Positions 1-7,782 are shown, counted from the first letter of the stretch. The stretch is 15,759 nucleotides of DNA from an uncultured Clostridia bacterium (GCA_947588775.1 CANPZQ010000034.1:1-15759), one strand, 5' to 3'. Translations and numbers: made by a program. The notes: generated by a model not told the origin, from the sequence alone.

Positions 1-43
1 TCAGCACTTCCCCCGCTCCGCCCCCGCGCCCTCTATATCCCAC

Positions 44-76
44 AAAAAAAGCACCCGCCCCAAGCGGATGCTTTTT
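44..76 (-). terminator. Rho-independent terminator of the EAL gene
   Basis: An 8-bp stem (51-58 with 64-71, one G-T wobble) with a 5-nt loop is flanked by an A-run at 44-50 and a T-run at 72-76. Read on the minus strand it is a hairpin followed by seven U, about 40 nt past the stop of the EAL gene. It could also work on the other strand. The 43 bases to its left show nothing recognisable. Confidence 0.8.
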
Positions 77-117
77 ACAATCTGTAATAATTCCCAAATA
101 ATTTTCAAAAAGTATAC

Positions 118-2718
118 CTATTCGTTGATTCTTATGTTCTCCTCGGTGTCGACGGTGTGGGTTTCGCCGCTGCGGCTGCCGTAGGCAAGGCCGTCGCCGG
201 TCCTGAAATCGAAATCGAGGTGGCTGCGGTCGAGGATAACCTCGCCCTTGCCGTATTTGTCGCCGACGCCCGAAACCGAGCCGCCCTCGCTGTAAAGCGT
301 GATAAACGAGTTGCGGGTGCGTATAGCGACATCTCCGCCGCGCGCGCCGACGCAGTTTACGATTCTTCCCTTCATCGTGCCGTGCATAATCACGCTCGCG
401 AGGGAAACCCGTCCGGTGCCGGCTTCAACGGTGCCGATTCCGGCGATGTTGATTCCGCTGAGGTTTTCGGTAACGGTGATGTTTTTGGTTTCGATGTCGA
501 CGTTTCCGTGGAAGGCTCCGATTCCGATGATGTCGGGCGATGAGGCCGTCACCGAGAGTTCGCAGTTTTCAAGGTCTACAATCGAGCCGCCCTCGTAGGA
601 GCCGATTCCAAGGCAGGAGCCGCCGTTCAGTGTTATGTGAACATGTCCGTCGATAAAGCGAAGGGCCTTTCGGTAGTCGTTTCTGCCGCCGCCGATTCCG
701 GTAACGGTGTCGCCGTTGGCGAGAATCTTCAAATCTCCCCTCATCGCGAGGGTGATGTTTCCGTGCGCGTCGTGGCGGCCGGTGCCGATGGCGTAGCAGT
801 CGGCGTTATTCGCGATAATGCTAAGGTTCCCGTTGCCCCATATCCTCAAAGAAGAGGTGTGCGGAACATGAATTCCTCTGCCGTCAAGCTCGTTGTCGCC
901 GACGACCCTTATCGACACGTCGCATTCGTTTCCGATGTCGATAGTCGGCGGGTCCTTTTCGGTTCTTATGTGAAGGCTGTCAAAGGTAATCTGGCAGTTG
1001 GTTCCGTTCTGAACCGAAATCGGCATGTCGAGGTATAAATCCTTCCGCCCCTTTAAGATGGCGGTCGGCGTTTCGATATGTATCGCGTTGTAGCCGTCGC
1101 TCTTGACCATATACATATCCACAACCTCGCCCTCTCCGGGGATATAGGGGCGGAACACCGCGCCAGAGCTTATCAGGTTGATGGAGGTGATGTCGCGGCA
1201 GACGTTGTCGGCGACCTCGTAGAGCATAATCGGCTTCGGCTTTGAAACATAGTATCCCTGAATAAGGTCGGAGCCGAGATGAATCATCGTGCGGAGCTCC
1301 TCGTAGGTTTCAACGCCCTCGGCGAGCGCGAGATAGCCGCTCTCGTGGATAAATTCTATGAACCCGGAAACAAGCTTCCGGATAGTCGGCTTCTTTTCGA
1401 TTCCCGAAATAAGGGAACGGTCGATTTTAACGTAGTCGGGGGCATATCTAAGAAGGTTTGAAGTGTTTGAATAACCAGTGCCGAAGTCGTCGATGGCGGT
1501 TTTAATCTTCGCCGCCCTGAACCTTGCGCGCATACTCTCGACGGCCTCGTCGCTGAGCTCTGTCTGCTCGGTGAATTCAACGACCATCTTTTCCATAAGT
1601 TCGCCGTAGCGGGCGGTGAGCTCGTTCCAGTCGTCGTCGGTCAGCATATGCGCCGTAATCGAGTTCACAAAGAGCTTTCTCTTCTTAAACGCGTCCTGAT
1701 TCTTTTCTATAATGGAGAGCGCGTTGAACATAGTCGCTTTTTCGATGTCGTAGAGCCGCTTCGCCTTGTCGGCGCAGCCTAAAATCTCAAGCGGGTTCAT
1801 TCCGATGGCTTTGTCGGTACGCATCAGCATTTCATAGGCGACGACTTCGCCGTCCTTCGCGCTTACAATCGGCTGGAAGTAGTATATAAAGAGGTTCTCG
1901 GTTACGAGCCGTAAGAATTTGCTCATCTGCTCGTATTCGATTCTGTTTATTTCGTACTGTTCGGAGGAATACCTAAGAACGGTTTCGGGGCCGGCGAGGT
2001 TCGCTTCATAGAGCGCGAATTCGGCGGTCGCCATTCTCTGGGCGGGGTCGGGAGAGCCGTCGCCGAGGCCGGCCGCAAAGCGGATATACCGCGAAGCCTC
2101 CTTTTCGCCGAGGCGCGCGCCCTGGCCGCTCTCGCGGACAGCCTTCTGCGCCGCGCTTAAAAGTATCGACGCGTCGCCGTCGTATTCCGGGCAGAACACC
2201 CAGAAGCAGTTTTTATAGTTTGCGCACAAAAGCGTCCCCTTCGGGAAAACGTTTATAAACGCCGACATCGCGCCGAAGAGGTGGTATTCCTCGAGAGGCG
2301 AGCCGTCGGACATGGAAAATTCCACCAGAGCGAGAACCGAATCGGGTCGGCAGTATTTAAGACGGGAAACAAGCTCGCGGCGTTCGCACATCGGGACGAC
2401 GTCCTTGGCCTGCGCGCCGGAAAAATCGTAGTGCCATCTTAAAATACCCGCGGTGTATTCTTCGTCCTCGTAAAAGACCTGCGGCGCGAGCCGGGAAAAA
2501 GTCGTCGAGTCGGCGTTGAGAATGTCTAAAAGCGCGATCATCTCGTTGTATTCCGGGGGCGCGGATTTTTCCGCAAGCTTAAGGGAGTTTTCGTCCATAT
2601 AAACCTTGCGGAAGCGGTGGTCGATAAGGAATCCGCCCACCTCGGGGCATATTTTGGCTATAGCTTCCCACTTGGTTCCGAAAAGCTCAGTCCATTTTTC
2701 CGTTGAAAAGCCTGCCAT
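118..2718 (-). CDS. EAL-domain c-di-GMP phosphodiesterase-like protein with C-terminal GIG-repeat beta-helix
   Basis: Predicted to hydrolyse cyclic di-GMP in the cytoplasm. Residues 1-100 are a PAS-like sensor at best. Residues 110-250 look like a GGDEF domain whose signature is lost (NYKNCFWVF at 167-175), so it should not make c-di-GMP. Residues 262-505 are an EAL domain with the metal and catalytic positions kept: E296 (in YEML), N352, E381, D410 and D411 (DDFGTGYSN), K431 (VKIDRS), E467 (AEGVE) and Q487 (QGYY). Activity is therefore expected. Residues 520-866 are a repetitive all-beta region with GIG-type turns near 643, 674, 704, 732, 760 and 817, resembling the GIGGG right-handed helices of Firmicutes surface proteins. 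No signal peptide or membrane segment is visible, so the helix is probably cytoplasmic, which is unusual. The start follows AAGGAAAGAGATG and a sigma-A promoter. The gene is divergent from the CBM9-like surface protein. Confidence 0.85.
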   Translation of the reverse strand: MAGFSTEKWTELFGTKWEAIAKICPEVGGFLIDHRFRKVYMDENSLKLAEKSAPPEYNEMIALLDILNADSTTFSRLAPQVFYEDEEYTAGILRWHYDFSGAQAKDVVPMCERRELVSRLKYCRPDSVLALVEFSMSDGSPLEEYHLFGAMSAFINVFPKGTLLCANYKNCFWVFCPEYDGDASILLSAAQKAVRESGQGARLGEKEASRYIRFAAGLGDGSPDPAQRMATAEFALYEANLAGPETVLRYSSEQYEINRIEYEQMSKFLRLVTENLFIYYFQPIVSAKDGEVVAYEMLMRTDKAIGMNPLEILGCADKAKRLYDIEKATMFNALSIIEKNQDAFKKRKLFVNSITAHMLTDDDWNELTARYGELMEKMVVEFTEQTELSDEAVESMRARFRAAKIKTAIDDFGTGYSNTSNLLRYAPDYVKIDRSLISGIEKKPTIRKLVSGFIEFIHESGYLALAEGVETYEELRTMIHLGSDLIQGYYVSKPKPIMLYEVADNVCRDITSINLISSGAVFRPYIPGEGEVVDMYMVKSDGYNAIHIETPTAILKGRKDLYLDMPISVQNGTNCQITFDSLHIRTEKDPPTIDIGNECDVSIRVVGDNELDGRGIHVPHTSSLRIWGNGNLSIIANNADCYAIGTGRHDAHGNITLAMRGDLKILANGDTVTGIGGGRNDYRKALRFIDGHVHITLNGGSCLGIGSYEGGSIVDLENCELSVTASSPDIIGIGAFHGNVDIETKNITVTENLSGINIAGIGTVEAGTGRVSLASVIMHGTMKGRIVNCVGARGGDVAIRTRNSFITLYSEGGSVSGVGDKYGKGEVILDRSHLDFDFRTGDGLAYGSRSGETHTVDTEENIRINE

Positions 2719-2788
2719 AACGAGTCATCTCTTTCCTTTTTTCGTTTTGGATATGTCAATTTTCTGCGCGCGGATATTCATACCATAT

Positions 2789-2817
2789 ACTATATAATAA
2801 TTTTGTAAATTTGTCAA
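2789..2817 (-). promoter_or_regulatory. Sigma-A promoter of the EAL gene
   Basis: On the minus strand TTGACA (2817-2812) is followed after 17 nt by TATAGT (2794-2789). The predicted start of transcription is near 2782, giving a leader of about 63 nt. It is divergent from the promoter at 2966-2994. Confidence 0.75.
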
Positions 2818-2965
2818 GTCGGCGGAAGGAAAATTCGCGAGTTTTGTAGGGTTTGCACATTCGGGGGGGGGTTCTATGTGTAATTTTAACGATGGGCGGG
2901 GAAATCGCGCCGCCGATTTTGTCAAAATGTGCAAAAAATATCCTAACTTTTGTTAAATGTGCTGA

Positions 2966-2994
2966 TTGAAAGTAGCGAACAAAGATGATATAAT
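2966..2994 (+). promoter_or_regulatory. Sigma-A promoter of the CBM9-like gene
   Basis: TTGAAA (2966-2971), a 17-nt spacer and TATAAT (2989-2994). The TTG inside the -35 box is an in-frame start codon for a longer version of the downstream protein. That version cannot be made from this promoter, so the ATG at 3029 is preferred. Confidence 0.85.
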
Positions 2995-3028
2995 GTTATT
3001 ACCAAATTTTATTGGAGGTAAAAACCCT

Positions 3029-4780
3029 ATGAAAAGACTTTTAGCGATTTTAGTCGTTGCGACGATGCTTGCATCAATTATCGCGATGACTCCCGTCATC
3101 AGCGCGAACACCGCTGAGCTGACCGTAAACTCCGCCGAAGGAACTGCGGTTATCGACGGCGTAAAGGACGACGCTTATTCCGCTGCCACCGAACTGAAGT
3201 TCAATCAGTGCGGCAAGGACAACGGCGGCGGCGCGGTCCTCGACACCCCGAAGGCCCTCGGCTACATCATCAATGACGCAAACGGCGTATACGTTTTCAT
3301 CAGCGTAGCCGACACCGACATTGACAACACCTCTGTCAACAACTATGAGCAGGACGCGGTCGAAGTATTCTTCATGTCCGACAACGCCAAGACCCAGTGG
3401 AGAATCCACTATGACGGCACTGTCGACTCCGACTCCGGCCTCGCCGCAACCCAGGGAACCGACTACGCCGTAGTTATGACCGACACCGGTTACGACGTTG
3501 AAGTAAAGGTTCCGATTACCGACGTTCAGGACAACCAGATTCAGATGGTTCTCCAGATCAACTCCGCCGCCAACGGCGTCCGTGAAGCCACCGTACATAT
3601 CGAAGGCCACACCGACGGCGACCTTGCCTATCAGAGAAACACCCGTCAGGACACCGCCTACGACGGCTGGTGGACGCTGCAGCTCGCCGGCGAGTTCGAG
3701 AACACCCGCGTAGACCCCGTTGAGGAGCCCGCTGAACTCACCATCAAGAACTACAAGGAACTCCGCGACGCTCAGGTATTCGTACAGGCGTTCGTTCAGG
3801 ATAAGGTATCGTGGGGCTGGCACGGCGTAGGCTCCGGCTCTGCTCTTTCCCTCGGCGGTTCCGTAACTCCCGAAGGAATTACCAACCTCTTCCCGCCGGT
3901 ATATGAATTTACCGCTGAAGAAACTGCTGATTGGACCAAGGACCCGGCCTTCTGTGTACAGATTGGCGATAACGGCTACCTTGAACCCTCCATCAAGAAC
4001 GACGACGGCACATGGAAGGATTCCGGCACCGTCGGCGATTCCGCCCGTTACAACTTCACCTACTCCGACATCACCGTTAAGGCCAACGGCTACAACGATG
4101 TAGTTATCCCCGGCGATTCCATCTTCGCGAGATGGACCGCTAAGTCTGAAGGCTCCTACACTTCCGGCACCGCCAACACCATCGACCTTGCTACCCCCGC
4201 TAAGGAGCAGCTCGGCCTCGATACTCAGGGCCTTTGCACTTGGATTGCCAACGTTACCGACATCAATGTCACCGTAACCTACGACCAGATTGAGCTTCTT
4301 ACCCTTGACGACATCAACGCCTTTGAAACCTCTCTTGCCGAAATCGAGCAGACGTTCATCGACGAGTCCCTCGCCGAGTACACCACCCGTGTAAACACCG
4401 CTCTTGAAACCGCCAAGAAGGAAGGCGTTACCCTCGAGGAGCTCGAGGCTGCTCTCGACGACGCCAAGAAGGCCGCCAACAGAGCCCGCAAGGATTCCGA
4501 GAACGCCGGCTATATCGACGGCGCGGCTTACGCCTTCTGCGACACTCTCCAGGCTTCCGTCGACGAAATCCAGTCCATCTATGACAACGCCGTAGCGGCC
4601 GCCGCTCCCGCTGAGGAAGAGGCTCCCGCCGAAGAAGCCGCACCCGCTGAGGATAACACCGAAACCGATGATTCTTCCTCCTCCGGCGGAAACACCGGCC
4701 TTATCGTAGGCATCATTGTCGTCGTCGTTGTCGTCATCGTAGCTGTTGTCGGCATCGTCCTCGGCAAGAAGAAGAAATAA
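3029..4780 (+). CDS. Secreted, tail-anchored surface protein with CBM9-like domain
   Basis: A 583-residue cell-surface protein, probably binding plant-type polysaccharide or serving a structural role. The ATG at 3029 follows TTGGAGGT at 3013-3020 with good spacing. Residues 1-26 are a signal peptide (KR, hydrophobic core, SAN). Residues 38-220 resemble a CBM9/DOMON fold: an IDG..DDAY start, VYVFISVADTDID, DAVEVFF and an ending DGWWTLQ. Residues 237-422 are a second beta-rich domain I do not recognise. Residues 425-525 are helical, probably coiled coil, leading to a Pro/Ala/Glu-rich and Ser/Gly linker (526-556). One membrane helix (557-578) and a GKKKK cytoplasmic end follow. The gene stands alone between its own promoter and terminator. 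Codons ending in C dominate more than in the neighbours, which suggests high expression. No sortase signal or catalytic motif was seen. Confidence 0.8.
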   Translation: MKRLLAILVVATMLASIIAMTPVISANTAELTVNSAEGTAVIDGVKDDAYSAATELKFNQCGKDNGGGAVLDTPKALGYIINDANGVYVFISVADTDIDNTSVNNYEQDAVEVFFMSDNAKTQWRIHYDGTVDSDSGLAATQGTDYAVVMTDTGYDVEVKVPITDVQDNQIQMVLQINSAANGVREATVHIEGHTDGDLAYQRNTRQDTAYDGWWTLQLAGEFENTRVDPVEEPAELTIKNYKELRDAQVFVQAFVQDKVSWGWHGVGSGSALSLGGSVTPEGITNLFPPVYEFTAEETADWTKDPAFCVQIGDNGYLEPSIKNDDGTWKDSGTVGDSARYNFTYSDITVKANGYNDVVIPGDSIFARWTAKSEGSYTSGTANTIDLATPAKEQLGLDTQGLCTWIANVTDINVTVTYDQIELLTLDDINAFETSLAEIEQTFIDESLAEYTTRVNTALETAKKEGVTLEELEAALDDAKKAANRARKDSENAGYIDGAAYAFCDTLQASVDEIQSIYDNAVAAAAPAEEEAPAEEAAPAEDNTETDDSSSSGGNTGLIVGIIVVVVVVIVAVVGIVLGKKKK

Positions 4781-4818
4781 TCCGCGAACGCTGATTACTT
4801 CGGATAATTAAAATCAAG

Positions 4819-4849
4819 GCCCGCCGGCAAATTTCGGCGGGCTTTTTTT
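4819..4849 (+). terminator. Terminator of the CBM9-like gene
   Basis: A perfect 8-bp GC stem (4819-4826 with 4835-4842) and an 8-nt loop, followed by seven T (4843-4849), 38 nt after the stop codon. Confidence 0.9.
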
Positions 4850-4890
4850 GCGGGAAAACGAGCCGCCCGGGCTTCCCAAATAATTCTGAC

Positions 4891-4920
4891 GTAAACGACA
4901 CGTATTTGTCGCAAACGACA
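4891..4920 (+). repeat. Direct repeat pair upstream of the Nif11-like peptide gene
   Basis: The decamer G(T/C)AAACGACA occurs at 4891-4900 and 4911-4920, exactly 20 bp (about two helical turns) apart. It ends where a -35 box would lie for the -10 at 4944. This is the layout expected of an activator site, for example a LytTR-type regulator. The regulator is not in the window. Confidence 0.45.
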
Positions 4921-4940
4921 TGCCGCAGACGGTTTTTTTG

Positions 4941-4949
4941 TGGTATAAT
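4941..4949 (+). promoter_or_regulatory. Extended -10 promoter of the Nif11-like peptide gene
   Basis: TGGTATAAT is a perfect extended -10 (TG-N-TATAAT). The -35 position (4921-4926, TGCCGC) does not match consensus, which fits a promoter needing an activator or relying on the TG motif. The leader would be about 40 nt. Confidence 0.65.
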
Positions 4950-4994
4950 CAAATCAACGGAAGAATCCGGAATTTTTTCAGGAGGTATGGTCAA

Positions 4995-5318
4995 ATGAAC
5001 AAAAACGTTGCCGAAGAAATTAAAAGCGCAAAGTCCGCCGAGGAGCTTAAGGCCGTCGCCGAGAAGCACGGCGTTCGCCTTGACGAAGATAAGGTGAAGG
5101 ACGCGTTCGCCGCCGTCCAGCGCATCGGCGAGCTCTCCGACGAGGAAATCGACGCCGCCGGCGGAGGCTGCATGATTGCGGGCGAGCTTTTGGAATGCCC
5201 GAACTGCAAAACCCAAGGCACCCTCGAAGGCACCCTCAGCGACGACGGCAAAACCGTCACCTACAAGTGCAAAAAATGCACGCACACCTTCACGATTGAA
5301 TCGATTGAACTGGGGTAA
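4995..5318 (+). CDS. Nif11-like leader peptide with zinc-ribbon core (putative RiPP precursor)
   Basis: A 107-residue small protein. Residues 1-58 resemble Nif11-type RiPP leaders: a helical SAEELKAVAEKHG segment, then ELSDEEIDAAGGG at 46-58, the double-glycine cleavage type. Cys59 follows at once. The rest has CPNC (68-71) and CKKC (92-95), two knuckles 20 residues apart typical of a zinc ribbon. The ATG at 4995 has AGGAGGT at 4980-4986. A reading frame open from 4920 lies partly upstream of the promoter -10 and is not used. The gene is monocistronic, and no lanthionine synthetase, radical SAM enzyme, peptidase or ABC exporter lies nearby. Either modifying enzymes act from elsewhere or the leader has another role. 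The leader assignment is by motif only. Confidence 0.7.
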   Translation: MNKNVAEEIKSAKSAEELKAVAEKHGVRLDEDKVKDAFAAVQRIGELSDEEIDAAGGGCMIAGELLECPNCKTQGTLEGTLSDDGKTVTYKCKKCTHTFTIESIELG

Positions 5319-5327
5319 TTCGGGGAT

Positions 5328-5371
5328 AAAAAATCCCCCGGCGGTTTTAGGCTGCCGGGGGATTTTTGTTT
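5328..5371. terminator. Bidirectional terminator between convergent genes
   Basis: The stem 5334-5342 pairs with 5354-5362, flanked by an A-run (5328-5333) and a T-run (5363-5367 and beyond). It lies 10 nt after the peptide gene and about 35 nt past the end of the NUDIX gene on the other strand, and serves both. Confidence 0.9.
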
Positions 5372-5404
5372 TTTTGGAACATGCAGGTGCCGCAGAACTG
5401 CCTT

Positions 5405-5944
5405 TTACGCCTTCCTCGCCGCCGCACGAAGTATCCCGAGCTGCGTCTTGGCGTCGGGGATTTCGTCGCGGAGCACCATCGCGAGGGCGTCCTCAAATGG
5501 CATTTTTACCACGTCGACGAACTCCTCGGGGTCGAGGTGCTGGCCGCCCGAAAACGTCAGCTCCTCCGCGAGGTACACCCAGATGACCTCGGTGTCGTAC
5601 GCGACGGTCGGGTAGAGCTTCCCGAGAAGCGTCATTTTCCCGGCTTTCGCGCCGATTTCCTCCGAAAGCTCGCGCGTGCCGCATTCAATCGGCTCCTCGC
5701 CGGCCTCGCGCTTCCCCGCGGGGAGCTCTAAAAGCACCTCACCGAACGGGTAGCGGAACTGTTTAACCATATAAACGTTCCCGTCGTCGTCGAGCGGTAA
5801 AACGCATACCCCGCCCGGGTGCCTTACGACTTCGCGAATCGCCCGCTCGCCGTTTTCCAGAAGCACGTCGTCCTTATACAGCTTAACTACCTTTCCGTCG
5901 TAGAGCTGCTCGCTCGAAAGCGTTTTTTCATAAAGATGCTCCAT
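5405..5944 (-). CDS. nudF: NUDIX hydrolase, ADP-ribose pyrophosphatase type
   Basis: Predicted cytoplasmic enzyme cleaving ADP-ribose or ADP-sugars to AMP and a sugar phosphate. The 179-residue length is normal for the NudF family. A full Nudix box spans residues 77-99: G77, E83, R91-E92-L93, E95-E96, I97, G98, matching GX5EX7REUXEEXGU. The region before it (VRHPGGVCVLPL, VKQFRYPFGEVLLELPAG) is typical of ADP-ribose pyrophosphatases. The start is preceded by AAGGAGG. It lies 45 bp after the GH43 gene on the same strand without a terminator between them, so the two are probably co-transcribed. The co-transcription may be incidental rather than a shared pathway. Substrate specificity cannot be fixed by sequence. 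Confidence 0.88.
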   Translation of the reverse strand: MEHLYEKTLSSEQLYDGKVVKLYKDDVLLENGERAIREVVRHPGGVCVLPLDDDGNVYMVKQFRYPFGEVLLELPAGKREAGEEPIECGTRELSEEIGAKAGKMTLLGKLYPTVAYDTEVIWVYLAEELTFSGGQHLDPEEFVDVVKMPFEDALAMVLRDEIPDAKTQLGILRAAARKA

Positions 5945-5989
5945 CGAAATCCTCCTTAACCTGTTTTATTAAACAAATGGCGGCGCAGC

Positions 5990-7723
5990 TCAATCCTTCA
6001 CCTTTACGGTGATTTTTTCAAGCCCGCGCGGAAGCTCGTTTTCCTCAACCAAATCAAGCACCGGCTCGCCGTCGAAGCCGAAATGCACGCGCCGAATGCC
6101 GCTTGAGCGCGGCCCGTTGATTCCGGGGCGGGCGTGGTAGGTGTTCCAGACGTCGCCGTACTCGTCCTCGACGTAGGCGTTGTGGCCGGGGCCGAATTCG
6201 CCCTCTTTGACGAGCGAATGCAGCAGCGGATAGTTGCCCTTCCGCCAACTTTTCGGGTCAAGGAGGTCCGCGCCGCAGTCGGCAGTGAGAAGCCCGACGC
6301 AGTATGTCGAGTCGACGAGAGCTGAGCTGAACGTAAGGTAAATTTTTCCGCCGCGAATCAGCGCGAACGGCCCCTCGTCGACGAGGGTGTGGTTGTTCTG
6401 CCAGCCGTATTCGGGAATCGTGAGAAGCACGGGGTCGCTCGTAAGCTTCCAAGGCTCGTTCGGGTCGATTGTCGCGATATAAACCCACGCGCCGAGGTCA
6501 ATCGGTTTGAACTGCCGCTGGCTCCACGCGACATACTGGCGGCCGCCGTCCTCGAATGTCGTCATGTCGAGGGTGATGCCCTTGTCATAGAGCGGCGTGC
6601 CGTCCTTTTTGAGGACGCGCTTCGGAGCCTCCCATGAATCCTTGTCGTCGAGCTCGCCGCCGTCCTTGAGGACCATCACATGCGACTGCTCGTCGCCGAA
6701 TTCCTTCGGCGTGCAGGCGTGGAAGATGTACTCCTTGCCCGCGACATTGTGAAACTCCGGAGCCCACAAAAGCCCGCCGACGTGGGGATATGTCACCGCG
6801 TCAAGAATCAGCTTTTCGGGTGCGGTAACAAGCTCGGGGATGGTTTTTGCGCGCCTGACGAAAATCGAGCGGTTGCCGTCGGCGTCGTTTGTGGCGATAA
6901 AATAGTATTCGCCGTTATAGCGGTAAACGCAGGGGTCGGCGCGGTTTTCGGCAATCGGGAAGTCGTAGTGCTCAACGTGGATTTTTCCGCTGATTTTGCC
7001 GTTTTCGGGGGATTCCCAGTCGACCCGCTTTTCATGTACCGAGCCGTCGGCATAGGTGACTTTTACGCGGAAGTCCGCAAGCTTATCCGTTGAAACCTCC
7101 TCGGGATAGTCAACCGAAACCGCCGTCGGAGTTGAGAGCTTTTTAAGGATATAGTCGGCCTTTTCGCCGCATACCTCGAAAACGGTTTCGTCGGCCGCGC
7201 CGAAAATCCCGCTTTCAACGGTTTCCCGCCCGAGGTGGCCGCACTGTTTAACATCGAGGGAGGGCGTGCCGAAGGAAACCATCTTCCTGCGGAAAACCCT
7301 TCCGCCGACGGAATATTTTGCGACAAATTCGCCGCAGCCGTCGCAGATTTTCAAAGAAACGTCGTCGATATAGTCGTCGCAGAGCTTTATAAGCCCCGTT
7401 TCGGTGAAGTGAACAAGGTCGGGCGACTCAAATAATAGCGCGCAGCCCCGGGAGCTTTCGTCGTTTTCGCCGTTCGCCTCGGTGCGAATCGCGATAATCT
7501 TAAATCCGTCCTCGGTCGGAAGGACAAAGGGCTTTTTGAGGCTTTTCGGGAAAATCTGCCCGCTGACTGAATCCTGAACGGCTTTTGCGAACAAAACCCC
7601 GTAGTTGTGATTCAAGGGCTCGAATTTTCCGTCCTTTTCAACGCCGAGATGCATACTCAGCCCGAGCCGGGGCGCGTATTCCGCTTCCGAAACCGCCGCG
7701 CGGGTATAACAAACAAATCTCAT
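5990..7723 (-). CDS. Intracellular GH43-family glycosidase (arabinosidase/xylosidase type)
   Basis: A 577-residue enzyme predicted to remove arabinose or xylose units from imported oligosaccharides. The GH43 five-blade propeller spans roughly residues 255-577. The likely catalytic residues are D263 (RADPCVY, base), D386 (ITLDMTTF, pKa modulator) and E450 (VDEGPF, acid). WAPE (320-323) and GPGHN around H514 are also typical. Residues 197-250 resemble a bacterial Ig-like group 4 domain (YADGSVHEKRVDWE). Residues 1-190 are not a standard domain but carry propeller-like phrases such as FESPDLVHF. There is no signal peptide. The ATG at 7723 has GGAAGGAGAT just upstream; an in-frame start 33 nt earlier would precede that site and is rejected. 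The gene follows the solute-binding protein gene, which fits sugar uptake and breakdown. The exact substrate is unknown. Confidence 0.85.
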   Translation of the reverse strand: MRFVCYTRAAVSEAEYAPRLGLSMHLGVEKDGKFEPLNHNYGVLFAKAVQDSVSGQIFPKSLKKPFVLPTEDGFKIIAIRTEANGENDESSRGCALLFESPDLVHFTETGLIKLCDDYIDDVSLKICDGCGEFVAKYSVGGRVFRRKMVSFGTPSLDVKQCGHLGRETVESGIFGAADETVFEVCGEKADYILKKLSTPTAVSVDYPEEVSTDKLADFRVKVTYADGSVHEKRVDWESPENGKISGKIHVEHYDFPIAENRADPCVYRYNGEYYFIATNDADGNRSIFVRRAKTIPELVTAPEKLILDAVTYPHVGGLLWAPEFHNVAGKEYIFHACTPKEFGDEQSHVMVLKDGGELDDKDSWEAPKRVLKKDGTPLYDKGITLDMTTFEDGGRQYVAWSQRQFKPIDLGAWVYIATIDPNEPWKLTSDPVLLTIPEYGWQNNHTLVDEGPFALIRGGKIYLTFSSALVDSTYCVGLLTADCGADLLDPKSWRKGNYPLLHSLVKEGEFGPGHNAYVEDEYGDVWNTYHARPGINGPRSSGIRRVHFGFDGEPVLDLVEENELPRGLEKITVKVKD

Positions 7724-7755
7724 AAAAATCTCCTTCCTGAAATAACTATACGCCA

Positions 7756-7782
7756 ACCGCCCGTCGCACGAAGCGGCGGGCG
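7756..7782 (-). promoter_or_regulatory. Intergenic hairpin between binding-protein and GH43 genes
   Basis: An 11-bp GC-rich stem with one mismatch encloses a TTCGT loop on the minus strand. No U-run follows on that strand, so it is not a standard terminator. Such hairpins after binding-protein genes often protect the upstream message and lower downstream expression. Here it would favour the binding protein over the enzyme. That role is inferred. Confidence 0.6.

Noticed and set aside
2966..3028. TTG start giving 21 extra residues on the CBM9-like protein
   Set aside because: The TTG is part of the -35 box and would lie upstream of the transcript start; the ATG at 3029 has a proper ribosome site and a signal peptide.
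3074..3823. 249-codon open frame on the minus strand
   Set aside because: It lies wholly inside the CBM9-like gene in the opposite sense, has no start signals and reflects the codon bias of that gene.
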